From positions 682,001 to 746,000 of the forward strand of contig NZ_JACCBD010000001.1 of NCBI RefSeq assembly GCF_013409595.1: DNA of 64,000 nucleotides. The letters run 5' to 3'. This DNA comes from Leucobacter aridicollis (GTDB taxonomy: Bacteria; Actinomycetota; Actinomycetes; Actinomycetales; Microbacteriaceae). The first letter of the stretch is position 1. Each line of letters begins with the position of its first letter. Under the pieces are notes generated by a model. The model had not been told where the DNA came from. It searched no databases and saw only the letters and a list, made by a program, of their open reading frames with translations. The translations under genes and the position numbers were made by a program. Below are positions 43,766 through 51,860 of this stretch, in pieces.

Positions 43766-45193
43766 TTAGCGCGACCCCTCGAGCACGCGCTCACTGTGGG
43801 CGATTGCCGCCGCTTCGGCGGTGCGATCCTGTCGACGAGTGAGCAAGTAGTACAGGCCGCCGGAAACGACGATTGCCGGCACGAACGACAGATCGGCGCC
43901 GCCGAGAGCGTGTGCCACCGGGCCGGTATAGAGAGGCAGCGAGAAGAACGGGATTGCCACAACGAAACCTGCGAGATATGACACGAGTCCGCGCCAAGTC
44001 CATCGACCATAGATCCCGTTGGGGTTGAAGATCTCGGTGATCGCATACCGTCCGTGTCGTACGAAGTAGAAGTCCACGAGGTTCACGGCGGTCCATGGCA
44101 CGAGGAAGTAGAGCATCAGCGTCACGAACGAGTTGAAGCTGTCGAGATAGTCATCGGGGATCGACAGTGCGACAACGAGAGCGAGCACTCCGACGAGCGC
44201 GAGACTGACGACCCGCAACGTCACGGTCGGCCGCATCCGCTTGAACCCATCGACGCCGCTAATGCCGGTGAGCATCGCCCCATAGGCGTTCACTCCCATG
44301 ATCGTGATGAGCGCGATCGACCCGACGAGGACGACGACGGTGCCAAAACCAGGGAACAGCAGGTCGCCGGTCTGCATGAGGGCGGGGATGCCATCAACGT
44401 TGGGGATCTTGCTGCTCAGGACGGCTCCGAGCGACATCAACCACACCGCGGACCCGGCGGCACCTGCGTACGTCCAGCCGATGAGCTTGCCAGCCGGAGC
44501 ATCTTCGGGAAGATACCTGGAGTAGTCGGAGACATAGACGGAGTAGCTGAGGTTGAAGCCGGCAGCCAGCGAGAACTGGACAAAGAACGCGGCAGTGTTC
44601 CAGCCGGCAGTGAGCCCGGGAGCTCCCGCAGCAGTCGGCAACACGAATATCGCAAGTACCGTCACGATGCCAAACGTGACGATCAGTACGTAGGTGAGCC
44701 ACCGCTGAACGACGTGGAGAAGGTCGTGCCCGACGATCGCGATCACGATCGAGACAACGATGAGCACGGGATACCAGAAGAACTCGCTGCCGGGGGCCAC
44801 TGTTTGAATGCCCTGAGTCCCGATGATGGTGTCAAACACCATGAAACCGACGTAGACGAACACGGTGGCGATGAATGGGATGATCGCGCCGCGCGAACCG
44901 AACTGGGCTCGTGACTGAATCATTTGCGGCAGTCCCATTCGCGGTCCTTGGTTCGCGTGGAACGCCATGAAGAACGTTCCCGATCCCGCGCCGAGGACGA
45001 TGGCGAGCACGGTCCAAGGGACGCTGAGACCCATCGTCGGACCTGTGAACCCGACGAGCATTGTGAGGATCACGAAGTTCCCGGTGAACCAGAAAGGCCC
45101 CTGGTGCCAGACTTTGCCCCGACGTTCTGCCCGGGGGACGTAATCGATCGACCTCGTTTCGATCGTCGGGGGAGTTGATTGCGTTGACATCAT
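43766..45193 (-). CDS. NCS1-family cytosine/purine/hydantoin-type permease
   Basis: 475 aa from ATG 45193 (AGAGGA upstream; ATG 45190 is the alternative). Twelve membrane segments. NCS1 features: RSIDYVPRAERRGKVWHQGPFWFTGNF at the N-terminus, then GLPQMIQSRAQFGSRGAIIPF and SYSVYVSDYSRYLPED. It imports nucleobase-like or hydantoin-like compounds with a cation. It is the first gene of an operon with a nitrilase. Its GC is lower than the genome norm and both genes lie next to a dedicated TetR gene, a self-contained catabolic unit. Confidence 0.88.
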   Translation of the reverse strand: MMSTQSTPPTIETRSIDYVPRAERRGKVWHQGPFWFTGNFVILTMLVGFTGPTMGLSVPWTVLAIVLGAGSGTFFMAFHANQGPRMGLPQMIQSRAQFGSRGAIIPFIATVFVYVGFMVFDTIIGTQGIQTVAPGSEFFWYPVLIVVSIVIAIVGHDLLHVVQRWLTYVLIVTFGIVTVLAIFVLPTAAGAPGLTAGWNTAAFFVQFSLAAGFNLSYSVYVSDYSRYLPEDAPAGKLIGWTYAGAAGSAVWLMSLGAVLSSKIPNVDGIPALMQTGDLLFPGFGTVVVLVGSIALITIMGVNAYGAMLTGISGVDGFKRMRPTVTLRVVSLALVGVLALVVALSIPDDYLDSFNSFVTLMLYFLVPWTAVNLVDFYFVRHGRYAITEIFNPNGIYGRWTWRGLVSYLAGFVVAIPFFSLPLYTGPVAHALGGADLSFVPAIVVSGGLYYLLTRRQDRTAEAAAIAHSERVLEGSR

Positions 45194-45230
45194 TGTCCTC
45201 TCTGCGTCGGCTGTATCGCCCGAAAAATAG

Positions 45231-45246
45231 TCGCACAGTTGTGCGA
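45231..45246. promoter_or_regulatory. TetR operator candidate 1
   Basis: TCGCACAGTTGTGCGA: 7-bp perfect arms around a 2-bp centre, midway between the divergent permease and TetR genes. Confidence 0.75.
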
Positions 45247-45258
45247 ATTGAGATAGTA

Positions 45259-45270
45259 GCACAGCTGTGC
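45259..45270. promoter_or_regulatory. TetR operator candidate 2
   Basis: GCACAGCTGTGC, a perfect 12-bp palindrome sharing the GCACAg/TGTGC core with the site at 45231-45246; centres are 26 bp apart. It lies 12 bases before the TetR start codon. Confidence 0.75.
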
Positions 45271-45282
45271 GAGAATCTCTGT

Positions 45283-45858
45283 ATGGCAAGACAGCTCGAT
45301 CACGAAGCTCGAGATCGTGCTGTCGTCGAGGCTGCGTGGCGCGTCATTGCCCGCGAAGGCATGACGGCGCTGACGGTGCGCAGCGTGGCAAAGGAAGCCG
45401 ATCTTGCTCCGAGCTCGCTTCGGTACTCATTTCCGACGCAGAGCAGCGTCCGAGAGCGCGCGATCTCAGCAGTCCTTGAGCGTCTGCAGGAGCGGGTCGA
45501 AGCGCTTCCGCGCGACAGCGAATGGGGCAAGAACGCACTTCTCGAGCTCATGCCAGTCGACGGCGAGAAACACACTGAAGCGATCGTGTGGCTTGCCCTC
45601 GAAATGGCCGCGGTCGCAGACTCGGACTTGCAGCCTGTCAGGGCGCGCGCTAACGCATACATTCGGAGTGTCTGCCAAGACGTTGCCGAATGGCTCGGGG
45701 CATCTTCTGTGGATCTCGTCGACCAACTACATGCCTTCGTCGACGGATTAACCTTGCATGTCGTCGTCCGTGAAGAGTGCACTCCAGACTGGGCGGAGCG
45801 GGCGCTGCTTGTGTACCTGGCCGAGGTTCGCGAGCGGATAGCCTCCACCGCCGGCTAG
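45283..45858 (+). CDS. TetR-family regulator of the nitrilase operon
   Basis: 191 aa from ATG 45283. The N-terminal helix-turn-helix is at residues about 8-52 (RDRAVVEAAWRVIAREGMTALTVRSVAKEADLAPSSLRYSFP), followed by a C-terminal ligand domain. No strong ribosome-binding site is seen. The gene is divergent from the NCS1-nitrilase operon, and two related palindromes lie in the 89-base gap, so it is probably an autoregulated repressor released by a pathway compound. Confidence 0.88.
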   Translation: MARQLDHEARDRAVVEAAWRVIAREGMTALTVRSVAKEADLAPSSLRYSFPTQSSVRERAISAVLERLQERVEALPRDSEWGKNALLELMPVDGEKHTEAIVWLALEMAAVADSDLQPVRARANAYIRSVCQDVAEWLGASSVDLVDQLHAFVDGLTLHVVVREECTPDWAERALLVYLAEVRERIASTAG

Positions 45859-45958
45859 CCGCGCCCGGCGCCCCGCTGTGGAGCGGCAATGCCGCCAAGT
45901 GCGGGATACTGGTGGGTGGCAATTTTTCGCCCGCACGCACCTGGGGAGGGCACGCATC

Positions 45959-46483
45959 ATGGATCTGTCGGCAACGAATGAATCACCGCTGAATCGCTAC
46001 GGATCGCTGGAGGAAGCCCTCGTGCACCGGCGCGCCCCTGTCCCGAATCGCGTGTTCCTGCGCACCATGCTGAACCGGGTCCCTGTGGAGCGGCTCATGC
46101 GCGCCGACGGCGGGATCACCGTCGTGCGTTCGGACGGCGGCCCCGACATCCAGGTGCGCCAGGGCTACTCGGTCGGGTTCATGTCGGAAGAGGACGCGAT
46201 TGCCGCCGCCGGCAGCGAGGCGCCGCGCTGGCGGAGCAGCCGCCGTCCCGGCATGTGGGCCGTCGACCACCCACTCCACGGACGCGGCTCGATCATCGAG
46301 GCCGAGGAACTCGCGGCAGAGCGCGGCCCGGTGAAGGCGTCACGCGCCAAGGGGGCCCGGGCCGCAAAGCCGAAGGCCGAGCCGAAGGTGAAGCCCGCGG
46401 CCCAGCAGGAGCGCGTGCAGCCCGTCTGCCCGAACTGCTTCATGATGATGGCGCTGTCGGGCGTCTGCGGCAACTGCTCGTAG
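45959..46483 (+). CDS. Hypothetical protein with C-terminal zinc ribbon
   Basis: 174 aa; GGGGAGGG 9 bases before the ATG. Residues 1-120 form an unrecognised soluble domain (NRVFLRTMLNRVPVERLMRADGGI, RWRSSRRPGMWAVDHPLHG). A Lys/Ala/Pro-rich linker follows (125-150), and the tail has CPNC...CGNC near 157-173, which should bind one zinc. The fold suggests nucleic-acid or protein binding, but there is no homologue I can name. It is a single gene between the TetR gene and the pseudouridine synthase. Confidence 0.65.
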   Translation: MDLSATNESPLNRYGSLEEALVHRRAPVPNRVFLRTMLNRVPVERLMRADGGITVVRSDGGPDIQVRQGYSVGFMSEEDAIAAAGSEAPRWRSSRRPGMWAVDHPLHGRGSIIEAEELAAERGPVKASRAKGARAAKPKAEPKVKPAAQQERVQPVCPNCFMMMALSGVCGNCS

Positions 46484-46525
46484 CGCGTCGGAGCGGAGCG
46501 TATCGGCTGCCGGTAAGCTCATCTG

Positions 46526-47482
46526 GTGCCTCCGCGTTCTCCGTTGCCCCAGCGTATGGGGCTTGATGCAGCCTGGCTGAATACCGCTGCGCGGCCGGGG
46601 GAGGACCCGCGGGCGTGGGTCCTCATGCGCGACTGGCTGCAGTTCCGGGTCGGCGAGCACATCGACGTCGACGCGTTCATCAACGGCGGCAGGTTCGTGC
46701 TCGAAACGGGCGACCCGGTGCTCGCGGACGACGTGTACCGATCCAACGTTTTCGTCTGGTTCTATCGCGATCTGCCGGACGAAGCGCCGGTGCCGGGCGA
46801 CATTCCTGTGCTGTTTCGCGACGACCGCATCGTCGTCGTCGACAAGCCGGCCTTCCTCTCGACGATTCCGCGCGGGCGACACGTCAGGGAGAGCGTCGTC
46901 GTGCGCCTGCGGCATGAGCTCGGGCTGCCCGAGCTCACCCCGATGCATCGTCTCGACCGCGTGACCTCGGGCGTGCTGCTCATGTCGATCGAGCGCAGGC
47001 ATCGGGGTGCCTACCAAACGATGTTTCAGGACGGCGAGGTCTCGAAGACCTACCGGGCCGTCGCCCCGGTGCGGCAGGGGCTCGAGCTGCCGACGACGGT
47101 GCGGAATCACCTGCGCAAGGTGCCGGGAACGATGCAGGCTGAGGTACTCGCTGAGAAGGAACCCAACTCCGACTCGCTCGTCGAGTTCGAGCGGGCGCTC
47201 ACGCCGCAGGAAGAGGCCGTGCTCGGCGGCGCACCGGGCCGGGCGATCTACCGGCTCACCCCGCGCACGGGCAAGACCCACCAGTTGCGGATTCACCTGT
47301 GGAGCCTCGGGATCCCGATCGAAGGCGACCCGCTCTACCCGGAGACCCGCGACGTCGCCATCGACGACTTCACGACGCCGCTCCAATTGCTCGCGAGCGA
47401 ACTCCGGTTCACCGACCCCGTCGACGGGCGCGAGCGGTCCTTCGTGAGCGAACGGGCCCTGCCGCTCGTCGCGGCGAACTAG
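46526..47482 (+). CDS. RluA-family RNA pseudouridine synthase
   Basis: 318 aa, GTG start. Catalytic motif MHRLDRVTSGVLL (Asp near 144), FRDDRIVVVDKPAFLSTIP before it, and GKTHQLRIHLWSLGIPIEGDPLYP after it are the RluA-type blocks. The N-terminal 80 residues look S4-like (RDWLQFRVGEHIDVDAFINGGRFV). It isomerises uridine in rRNA or tRNA; the target position is not determined. It stands alone and has no clear ribosome-binding site. Confidence 0.9.
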   Translation: MPPRSPLPQRMGLDAAWLNTAARPGEDPRAWVLMRDWLQFRVGEHIDVDAFINGGRFVLETGDPVLADDVYRSNVFVWFYRDLPDEAPVPGDIPVLFRDDRIVVVDKPAFLSTIPRGRHVRESVVVRLRHELGLPELTPMHRLDRVTSGVLLMSIERRHRGAYQTMFQDGEVSKTYRAVAPVRQGLELPTTVRNHLRKVPGTMQAEVLAEKEPNSDSLVEFERALTPQEEAVLGGAPGRAIYRLTPRTGKTHQLRIHLWSLGIPIEGDPLYPETRDVAIDDFTTPLQLLASELRFTDPVDGRERSFVSERALPLVAAN

Positions 47483-47700
47483 CCTGCGCTCCTCCGCAAT
47501 AGCTCGCACTCGGCGTTGAAATGGCCATCGCCGGTGCGCGACGATGGCGACACCCGGTGTAAATCAGGGAAATTGACCAAAATTTCTAGGTTTCTTGTGA
47601 CGATGTTGCCCCTCCCACCGACCTACCTACAGAGCGACATGCTTCGCTCGCACTGACGGTGTGGCCGTTCGGGCCGCACCCCCACAGGGAGGAAATTCTG
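47483..47700. promoter_or_regulatory. Promoter/leader region of the Asp23 cluster
   Basis: 218 bases. A small hairpin (GCCATCG 47524-47530 with 47542-47548) may end the pseudouridine synthase transcript. An AT-rich island (about 47565-47600) is the likely promoter; GGGAGG precedes the ATG at 47701. Confidence 0.5.
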
Positions 47701-48207
47701 ATGGCTACCGAAGAGAAGAACACCACCCCAGCAGGCGCGACCTCGGCGGCATCCGCCCCACACGCGGCGTCGCCATCGTCGCGCGTCGACCGGGTCCAGT
47801 TCTCCACCGACGCAAACGAGACGAACCACGCAGGCGGTCGCACGAGCGTCGCCGAGGGCGTCGTCGCGAAGATCGCCGGAATCGCTGCCCGCGAGGTCGG
47901 CGGCGTCTACGCGCTTGGCGGCGGCGGAGCGCGGGCGCTCGGCGCCATTCGCGAAGCGATGAACGCGACCGACCTCACGCAGGGCGTGAAGGTCGAGGTC
48001 GGGGAAACCCAGGCCGCCGCCGACATCACCATCGTGGTGGACTACCCGGCACCGATCCAGACCGTCGCCGAGAACGTGCGCACCGCGGTGACCGCAGCGA
48101 TTACCAAGATGGTCGGACTCGAGGTCGTCGAGGTCAACGTCGATGTGAACGACGTGCACCTGCCGACCGACGACGCCGACGACGACGCAGAGTCGCGCGT
48201 CTCATGA
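47701..48207 (+). CDS. Asp23/Gls24-family envelope stress protein
   Basis: 168 aa. After a 45-residue disordered N-tail comes the Asp23 domain: TSVAEGVVAKIAGIAAREVGGVYAL, then GVKVEVGETQAAADITIVVDYPAPIQTVAENVRTAV and VVEVNVDVNDVHLP. Asp23 in Staphylococcus coats the inner membrane surface through the AmaP anchor and affects cell-wall stress response. A similar anchor is encoded at 49354. The next four genes follow without gaps. Confidence 0.88.
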   Translation: MATEEKNTTPAGATSAASAPHAASPSSRVDRVQFSTDANETNHAGGRTSVAEGVVAKIAGIAAREVGGVYALGGGGARALGAIREAMNATDLTQGVKVEVGETQAAADITIVVDYPAPIQTVAENVRTAVTAAITKMVGLEVVEVNVDVNDVHLPTDDADDDAESRVS

Positions 48208-48395
48208 GCGCCACTCTGGCGGGCGCGCTGACCGGCGCGGTGCTCGCGTTCGCGGGGCTCATCTTCGGGTTCTGGGGATTCCTTCTCGTCGCGATCCTCA
48301 TGGCCGTCGGTGCGCTGGTGGGTCGAGTGGTGTCGGGCGATCTCGACCTCCGGGCGCTCGCCGGCGTCTTCACGGGTAGGCGAACGTCGTCATGA
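48204..48395 (+). CDS. DUF2273-like small membrane protein
   Basis: 63 aa; ATGA overlap at both ends. Two membrane helices (ATLAGALTGAVLAFAGLIFGFWGFLLVAILMAVGALVG) and a short cytoplasmic tail. A DUF2273 protein sits beside amaP and asp23 in Staphylococcus aureus, so the gene order supports this assignment. Confidence 0.72.
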   Translation: MSATLAGALTGAVLAFAGLIFGFWGFLLVAILMAVGALVGRVVSGDLDLRALAGVFTGRRTSS

Positions 48396-48778
48396 GCACC
48401 ACGACCGTTGACGCGCCAGCTCAGCAGACGGTCGGCCCACGCCACAACGTGCGGGGCGCGATTCGCGTTCAGCCGCGCGCACTCGAGAAAGCCGTCCGCG
48501 AGTCGATCGCACACCGAGCCGGCGCACCGCGCGAGGCGGTGAACGTCGATCTCGCGGACTGGGGCGGGGCACTCACCGTGAAGGTGGCGACGAAACTGCC
48601 GATTCCCGAGCTGTCTCAGACTGGAACCATTCAGGCTGAGATGCCACTCCTGGAGCGCGTCCGCGCGCTGCAGACCGCGCTCGTGAGCGAGCTCGGCCTG
48701 CTCACCGGCCGGGAGATCAGGCGCGTGTCAGTCGTGGTCACCGGCGCGATCATTCCAGAGCAGAGGCGGGTGAGGTAA
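48392..48778 (+). CDS. Asp23-like protein 2
   Basis: 128 aa, start overlaps the previous stop (ATGA). Short version of the Asp23-like fold: RGAIRVQPRALEKAVRESIAHRAGAP, ALTVKVATKLP and LERVRALQTALVSELGLLTGREIRRVSVVVTGA. No membrane segment. It probably associates with the first Asp23 protein or the membrane anchors. Confidence 0.6.
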   Translation: MSTTTVDAPAQQTVGPRHNVRGAIRVQPRALEKAVRESIAHRAGAPREAVNVDLADWGGALTVKVATKLPIPELSQTGTIQAEMPLLERVRALQTALVSELGLLTGREIRRVSVVVTGAIIPEQRRVR

Positions 48779-49357
48779 ATGTTGAATGGCATCCTGACGC
48801 GCGTCGTGCGGCGCGAGACTCATTCCCCGCGGACCGCGCTCGCCGTCGGAGCACTCGTGCTCACGGCGGCCGCGGCCACCTATGTGGGGATCGAGCTCGT
48901 GCTTCATCTCACGCGCTCACAACCGCTCCTCGTCGCTCCGGGGGACGCAGCCAAGTGGCTCGGCGACGTGCCCGCGCTCGGTAGTGCCGGCGCCGCCGGC
49001 GCGCTGGTGATCGGCGTGCTTGGGCTCGTGCTCGTTGGCCTCGCGATCGCACCCGGCCGGCGATCAAAGCACCAGCTCACCGATGGCCCCTATGCGGTTG
49101 TCGCCGACAACGGCGTCATCGCCTCGGCGGTCGCCGAGCGTGTGCGGCGTGAGCTCGACGTCTCGCGCGGCGCCGTTGTCGTCGGCATCGGACACCGAAG
49201 CGCCGACGTCACCGTCCGACCCGAGCCCGGGCAGCAGATCGACGCCGGGTACGTCCGGGAGATCGCCGCCGCCGAGCTGTCGAGCTATGGGCTTTCGCCA
49301 ACGGTTCGTGCCCGAGCCCGGATCCAGCGCCCCACATCGAACGGAGGTCAGGAATGA
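48779..49357 (+). CDS. DUF6286-like membrane protein
   Basis: 192 aa, starting directly after the previous stop. Two membrane helices (about 20-42 and 68-90) separated by a short outside loop, then a cytoplasmic domain of Asp23-like topology (VVADNGVIASAVAERVRRELDVSRGAVVVGIGHRSADVTVRP, YVREIAAAELSSYGL). The family recurs in actinobacterial asp23 clusters. It may anchor Asp23 proteins at the membrane together with the next gene product. Confidence 0.65.
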   Translation: MLNGILTRVVRRETHSPRTALAVGALVLTAAAATYVGIELVLHLTRSQPLLVAPGDAAKWLGDVPALGSAGAAGALVIGVLGLVLVGLAIAPGRRSKHQLTDGPYAVVADNGVIASAVAERVRRELDVSRGAVVVGIGHRSADVTVRPEPGQQIDAGYVREIAAAELSSYGLSPTVRARARIQRPTSNGGQE

Positions 49358-49971
49358 ATGCGACCAACCGTGCGGTGAACCGCGGCGTCCTGCTCGTCGT
49401 CGGGCTCATCCTGCTGGCGGCAGGTGGAGCGGCCTTCGTCGCCATCATCTGGCGTCCAGCGGGCCAGGTCTGGCAGGACGGGGTTGGCCAGCTGCGCGAG
49501 TGGCTCATCGCCGCTGACGAGGGCTCTCGACTGCACCCGAGTACGACTGTCAGTTGGGTGACCCTCGGGCTGTTACTCGTGCTGCTCGCGATCGTCGTGT
49601 TCGCGGTCGTCACCGTGGCCCGCCTGGGCGGTGGCAAGGTGCATACCGTGACGCGTGTCGAGGGGGACGAGGGGGCGATCGGCCCCGTCACCGTGACCCA
49701 GGGGTTCGTCGCCGATGCGCTGAACGAGTCACTTTCGAGGCACGAAGAGATTCTGTCGACGAAGGTGAGCGCAAGCCGCGTGCGCGGCGAGGACGTGCTG
49801 CACGTGAGCGTCACGCCCCGTCAGAACGTCTCGCCAGCCCGCACCGCGGCCACCGTTGCCGGTCTCCTCGACAATCTTGGCACGTTGCTGGGGGAGCGAC
49901 CGCCGACCTACATCTCGATCCACGCGGGTCTGCGCGCGAAACTCGCCGCCGACCAGCCCCGGGTCCGCTAG
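49354..49971 (+). CDS. AmaP-like alkaline shock membrane anchor
   Basis: 205 aa; ATGA overlap, GGAGG upstream. Two membrane helices (about 10-32 and 68-90) with a short outside loop, then a cytoplasmic domain with VTQGFVADALNESLSRHEEILSTKVSASRVRGEDVLHVSVTPRQN, the AmaP pattern. It should tether Asp23-type proteins to the membrane. It resembles the preceding gene in layout, so the cluster has two candidate anchors. Confidence 0.75.
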   Translation: MNATNRAVNRGVLLVVGLILLAAGGAAFVAIIWRPAGQVWQDGVGQLREWLIAADEGSRLHPSTTVSWVTLGLLLVLLAIVVFAVVTVARLGGGKVHTVTRVEGDEGAIGPVTVTQGFVADALNESLSRHEEILSTKVSASRVRGEDVLHVSVTPRQNVSPARTAATVAGLLDNLGTLLGERPPTYISIHAGLRAKLAADQPRVR

Positions 49972-50012
49972 CCCCGCCACGCCAGTAGTTACAACCAGAA
50001 AGGGGGAACACG

Positions 50013-50228
50013 ATGTGGAAGAACCTATTCATTGTCGCCGTCATCGGCATAGCGGCGTATTGGGTAGGCGTTGAGTCCGCGAAGTCTCGCGGGAAGAACT
50101 ATGAGGATCTTCGCCACCAGATCGAACGCTTGTGGACAAGCCCTGAAGCGCAGAAGGCTCGTCGCCGACGCGCTAAGGCCACGCGCAAGCTCGTCCAGCA
50201 GGCGCAGAAGCGCGTGCTCAACGCATAG
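50013..50228 (+). CDS. Small YtxH-like membrane protein
   Basis: 71 aa, GAAAGGGGG before the ATG. One N-terminal membrane helix (LFIVAVIGIAAYWVGVESA) and a highly basic coiled tail (RRRRAKATRKLVQQAQKRV). Similar short proteins appear with CsbD and Asp23 genes and are thought to be stress-related. Function unproven. Confidence 0.7.
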   Translation: MWKNLFIVAVIGIAAYWVGVESAKSRGKNYEDLRHQIERLWTSPEAQKARRRRAKATRKLVQQAQKRVLNA

Positions 50229-50293
50229 CCAGAAACCAGTCACACCACCACCGACCCCGAACCCCTTCGGGGCACATCAGACAGGAGAACAAC

Positions 50294-50467
50294 ATGAGTG
50301 CAGAAGACAAGATCAAGGCGGCCGCCGACAAGGTTGTAGGCCAGGTCAAGGAGACCGTCGGGAAGGTCACCGACAACGACAAGCTCGTTGCGGAGGGCAA
50401 GGCCGACAAGCTCAAGGGCGAGGCCAAGGGAGCCGTCGAGGACGTCAAGGACGCGTTCAAGAAGTAG
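50294..50467 (+). CDS. CsbD-family stress protein
   Basis: 57 aa, AGGAG before the ATG. Lys/Glu/Ala-rich helix pair with the CsbD pattern (KIKAAADKVVGQVKETVGKVTDNDKLVAEGKADKLKGEAKG). In Bacillus the family belongs to the general stress regulon; the molecular role is unknown. It is the last gene before a strong hairpin, so it closes the first stress operon. Confidence 0.88.
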   Translation: MSAEDKIKAAADKVVGQVKETVGKVTDNDKLVAEGKADKLKGEAKGAVEDVKDAFKK

Positions 50468-50475
50468 GCCCGACG

Positions 50476-50505
50476 CCGGTGAGGTGGCCCAGGCCACCTC
50501 ACCGG
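50476..50505 (+). terminator. Terminator after CsbD
   Basis: 14-bp perfect self-complementary arms (50476-50489 with 50492-50505) with a 2-nt centre; a real loop would open the innermost pairs. Confidence 0.75.
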
Positions 50506-50682
50506 CCGCCGTGGCGGAACTGTCGAATCCTCGCGCTCCGAGCGCCGCAGGATCGAATGGTTGCCAGAAACCTACAAAGGGTCGCGCGATTGTGAATCCC
50601 GTACCGAGGATGGGAATCGTGGTCAGTGGTGAATGGCCGCAACGAGTTTCGGGGGAAACACACCGTGCGAGGGGAGCAACGG

Positions 50683-51249
50683 ATGGCGGAGCAACATCAC
50701 CGGGAAGTATTGGAGACAGCGCCCGACTGGGTCCTTGTCGGGCGGGCCACCGAGGGAGACACCGTCGCCTTTGCGGCGCTGGTGCGGCGATACGCTCCGA
50801 TGATGCGGGCCTATGCGAGACGAATACTGCCAGGCACCGCCGAGCTCGACGACGTGGTGCAAGAAACGTTCATCACCGCGTGGGAGCAGCTGGAGACGCT
50901 CGAGAACCCCGACCGGGTAAAGAGCTGGCTCATGCGCATCACGAGTCGAAAAGCGGTCGACCGTGTGCGTGCCCTGCGCCCGCACACAGACATCGCCGCG
51001 CTCGAGGTGCCCGGACCGCAGCACTCGGATCCTCCCCGCAGACACGAAGCGAGCGCGGGCGTGCAAGCGCTGCGGGAGGCGCTCGCGGATCTGCCGGATA
51101 CCGAGCGTCAATGCTGGGTATTGCGAGAAATCGGCGAGTATAGCTACGACGAGATCGCTGAGCAGCTCGAGCTCCCGGCATCGACGGTGCGCGGCAAGCT
51201 CGCCCGGGCCCGGCAACACATAATCGTTCGAATGGAGGAGTGGCGATGA
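50683..51249 (+). CDS. ECF-type RNA polymerase sigma factor
   Basis: 188 aa from ATG 50683, GAGGGGAG 8 bases upstream. Sigma-2: FAALVRRYAPMMRAYARRIL, then ELDDVVQETFITAWEQLE and RVKSWLMRITSRKAVDRVR. Sigma-4: LADLPDTERQCWVLREIGEYSYDEIAEQLELPASTVRGKLARARQ. There is no C-terminal extension. It is followed, with ATGA overlap, by a gene with an Asp23-like C-terminus and then another Asp23-like gene, so it probably controls an envelope-stress regulon including the cluster upstream. The target promoter is not identified. Confidence 0.9.
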   Translation: MAEQHHREVLETAPDWVLVGRATEGDTVAFAALVRRYAPMMRAYARRILPGTAELDDVVQETFITAWEQLETLENPDRVKSWLMRITSRKAVDRVRALRPHTDIAALEVPGPQHSDPPRRHEASAGVQALREALADLPDTERQCWVLREIGEYSYDEIAEQLELPASTVRGKLARARQHIIVRMEEWR

Positions 51250-51860
51250 ATATGTCCGACCATCGTGCGCTCCTGGGGCTGCGCCCAGAGGACCTCGACG
51301 GCGTCACGATCGAGGAACTCTCGGAGTACCTGGATCGCGAACGCACCCCGCCCGACCCCCGTATCGAGGCGTCGGCGGGGTGTCAGCGCGCCCTCGACGC
51401 GCTGCAGCGCATCGGCGAGCTCTCACCCCTGCTCCTCGACGCCGATGCGGCCGCCGAACCTCCCGCGCAGGACAGCTGGGTGCAGGGAGTGCTCGCGGGC
51501 ATCGCGCTCGACGTTCACGCCGGACGGCGGATCCCGATCGCTGTCGACAGCCCCGCTGCCGACGCCGGAATCACCGAGGGCGCGCTCCGCGGCCTCATCC
51601 GGCGGGCGGAGCGTGCGGCGCCCGGCACGCTGATCGGCAAGTGCACGTTCGTCGGTGACATCACCGAGCCGACCGCACCCGTCCGCGTGACGATCGAACT
51701 GAGCGTCCCGTACGGCGCCGCGATCCACGCGGCCGCGGACGCAGTTCGCCAGGAGATCCGATCACTCGTGACCACCCACACGACCGTAGCGCTGACCGAC
51801 GTCGACATCATCGTGCGCGACGTGCAGCCCGTGAACCCGCAGACAGTAGAGAACACATGA
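51246..51860 (+). CDS. Possible anti-sigma/Asp23-like fusion protein
   Basis: 204 aa, overlapping the sigma gene by ATGA, the usual place for an anti-sigma factor. Residues about 19-56 (TIEELSEYLDRERTPPD, then EASAGCQRALDALQ) look like a zinc-type anti-sigma domain in which the His and second Cys of HxxxCxxC are Ala, leaving one Cys. Residues about 75-200 have Asp23-like strands (VRVTIELSVPYGAAIHAAADAVRQEIRSL, ALTDVDIIVRDV). There is no membrane helix. I infer that envelope state could be passed to the sigma factor through the Asp23-like half; the N-terminal assignment is tentative. Confidence 0.6.
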   Translation: MNMSDHRALLGLRPEDLDGVTIEELSEYLDRERTPPDPRIEASAGCQRALDALQRIGELSPLLLDADAAAEPPAQDSWVQGVLAGIALDVHAGRRIPIAVDSPAADAGITEGALRGLIRRAERAAPGTLIGKCTFVGDITEPTAPVRVTIELSVPYGAAIHAAADAVRQEIRSLVTTHTTVALTDVDIIVRDVQPVNPQTVENT

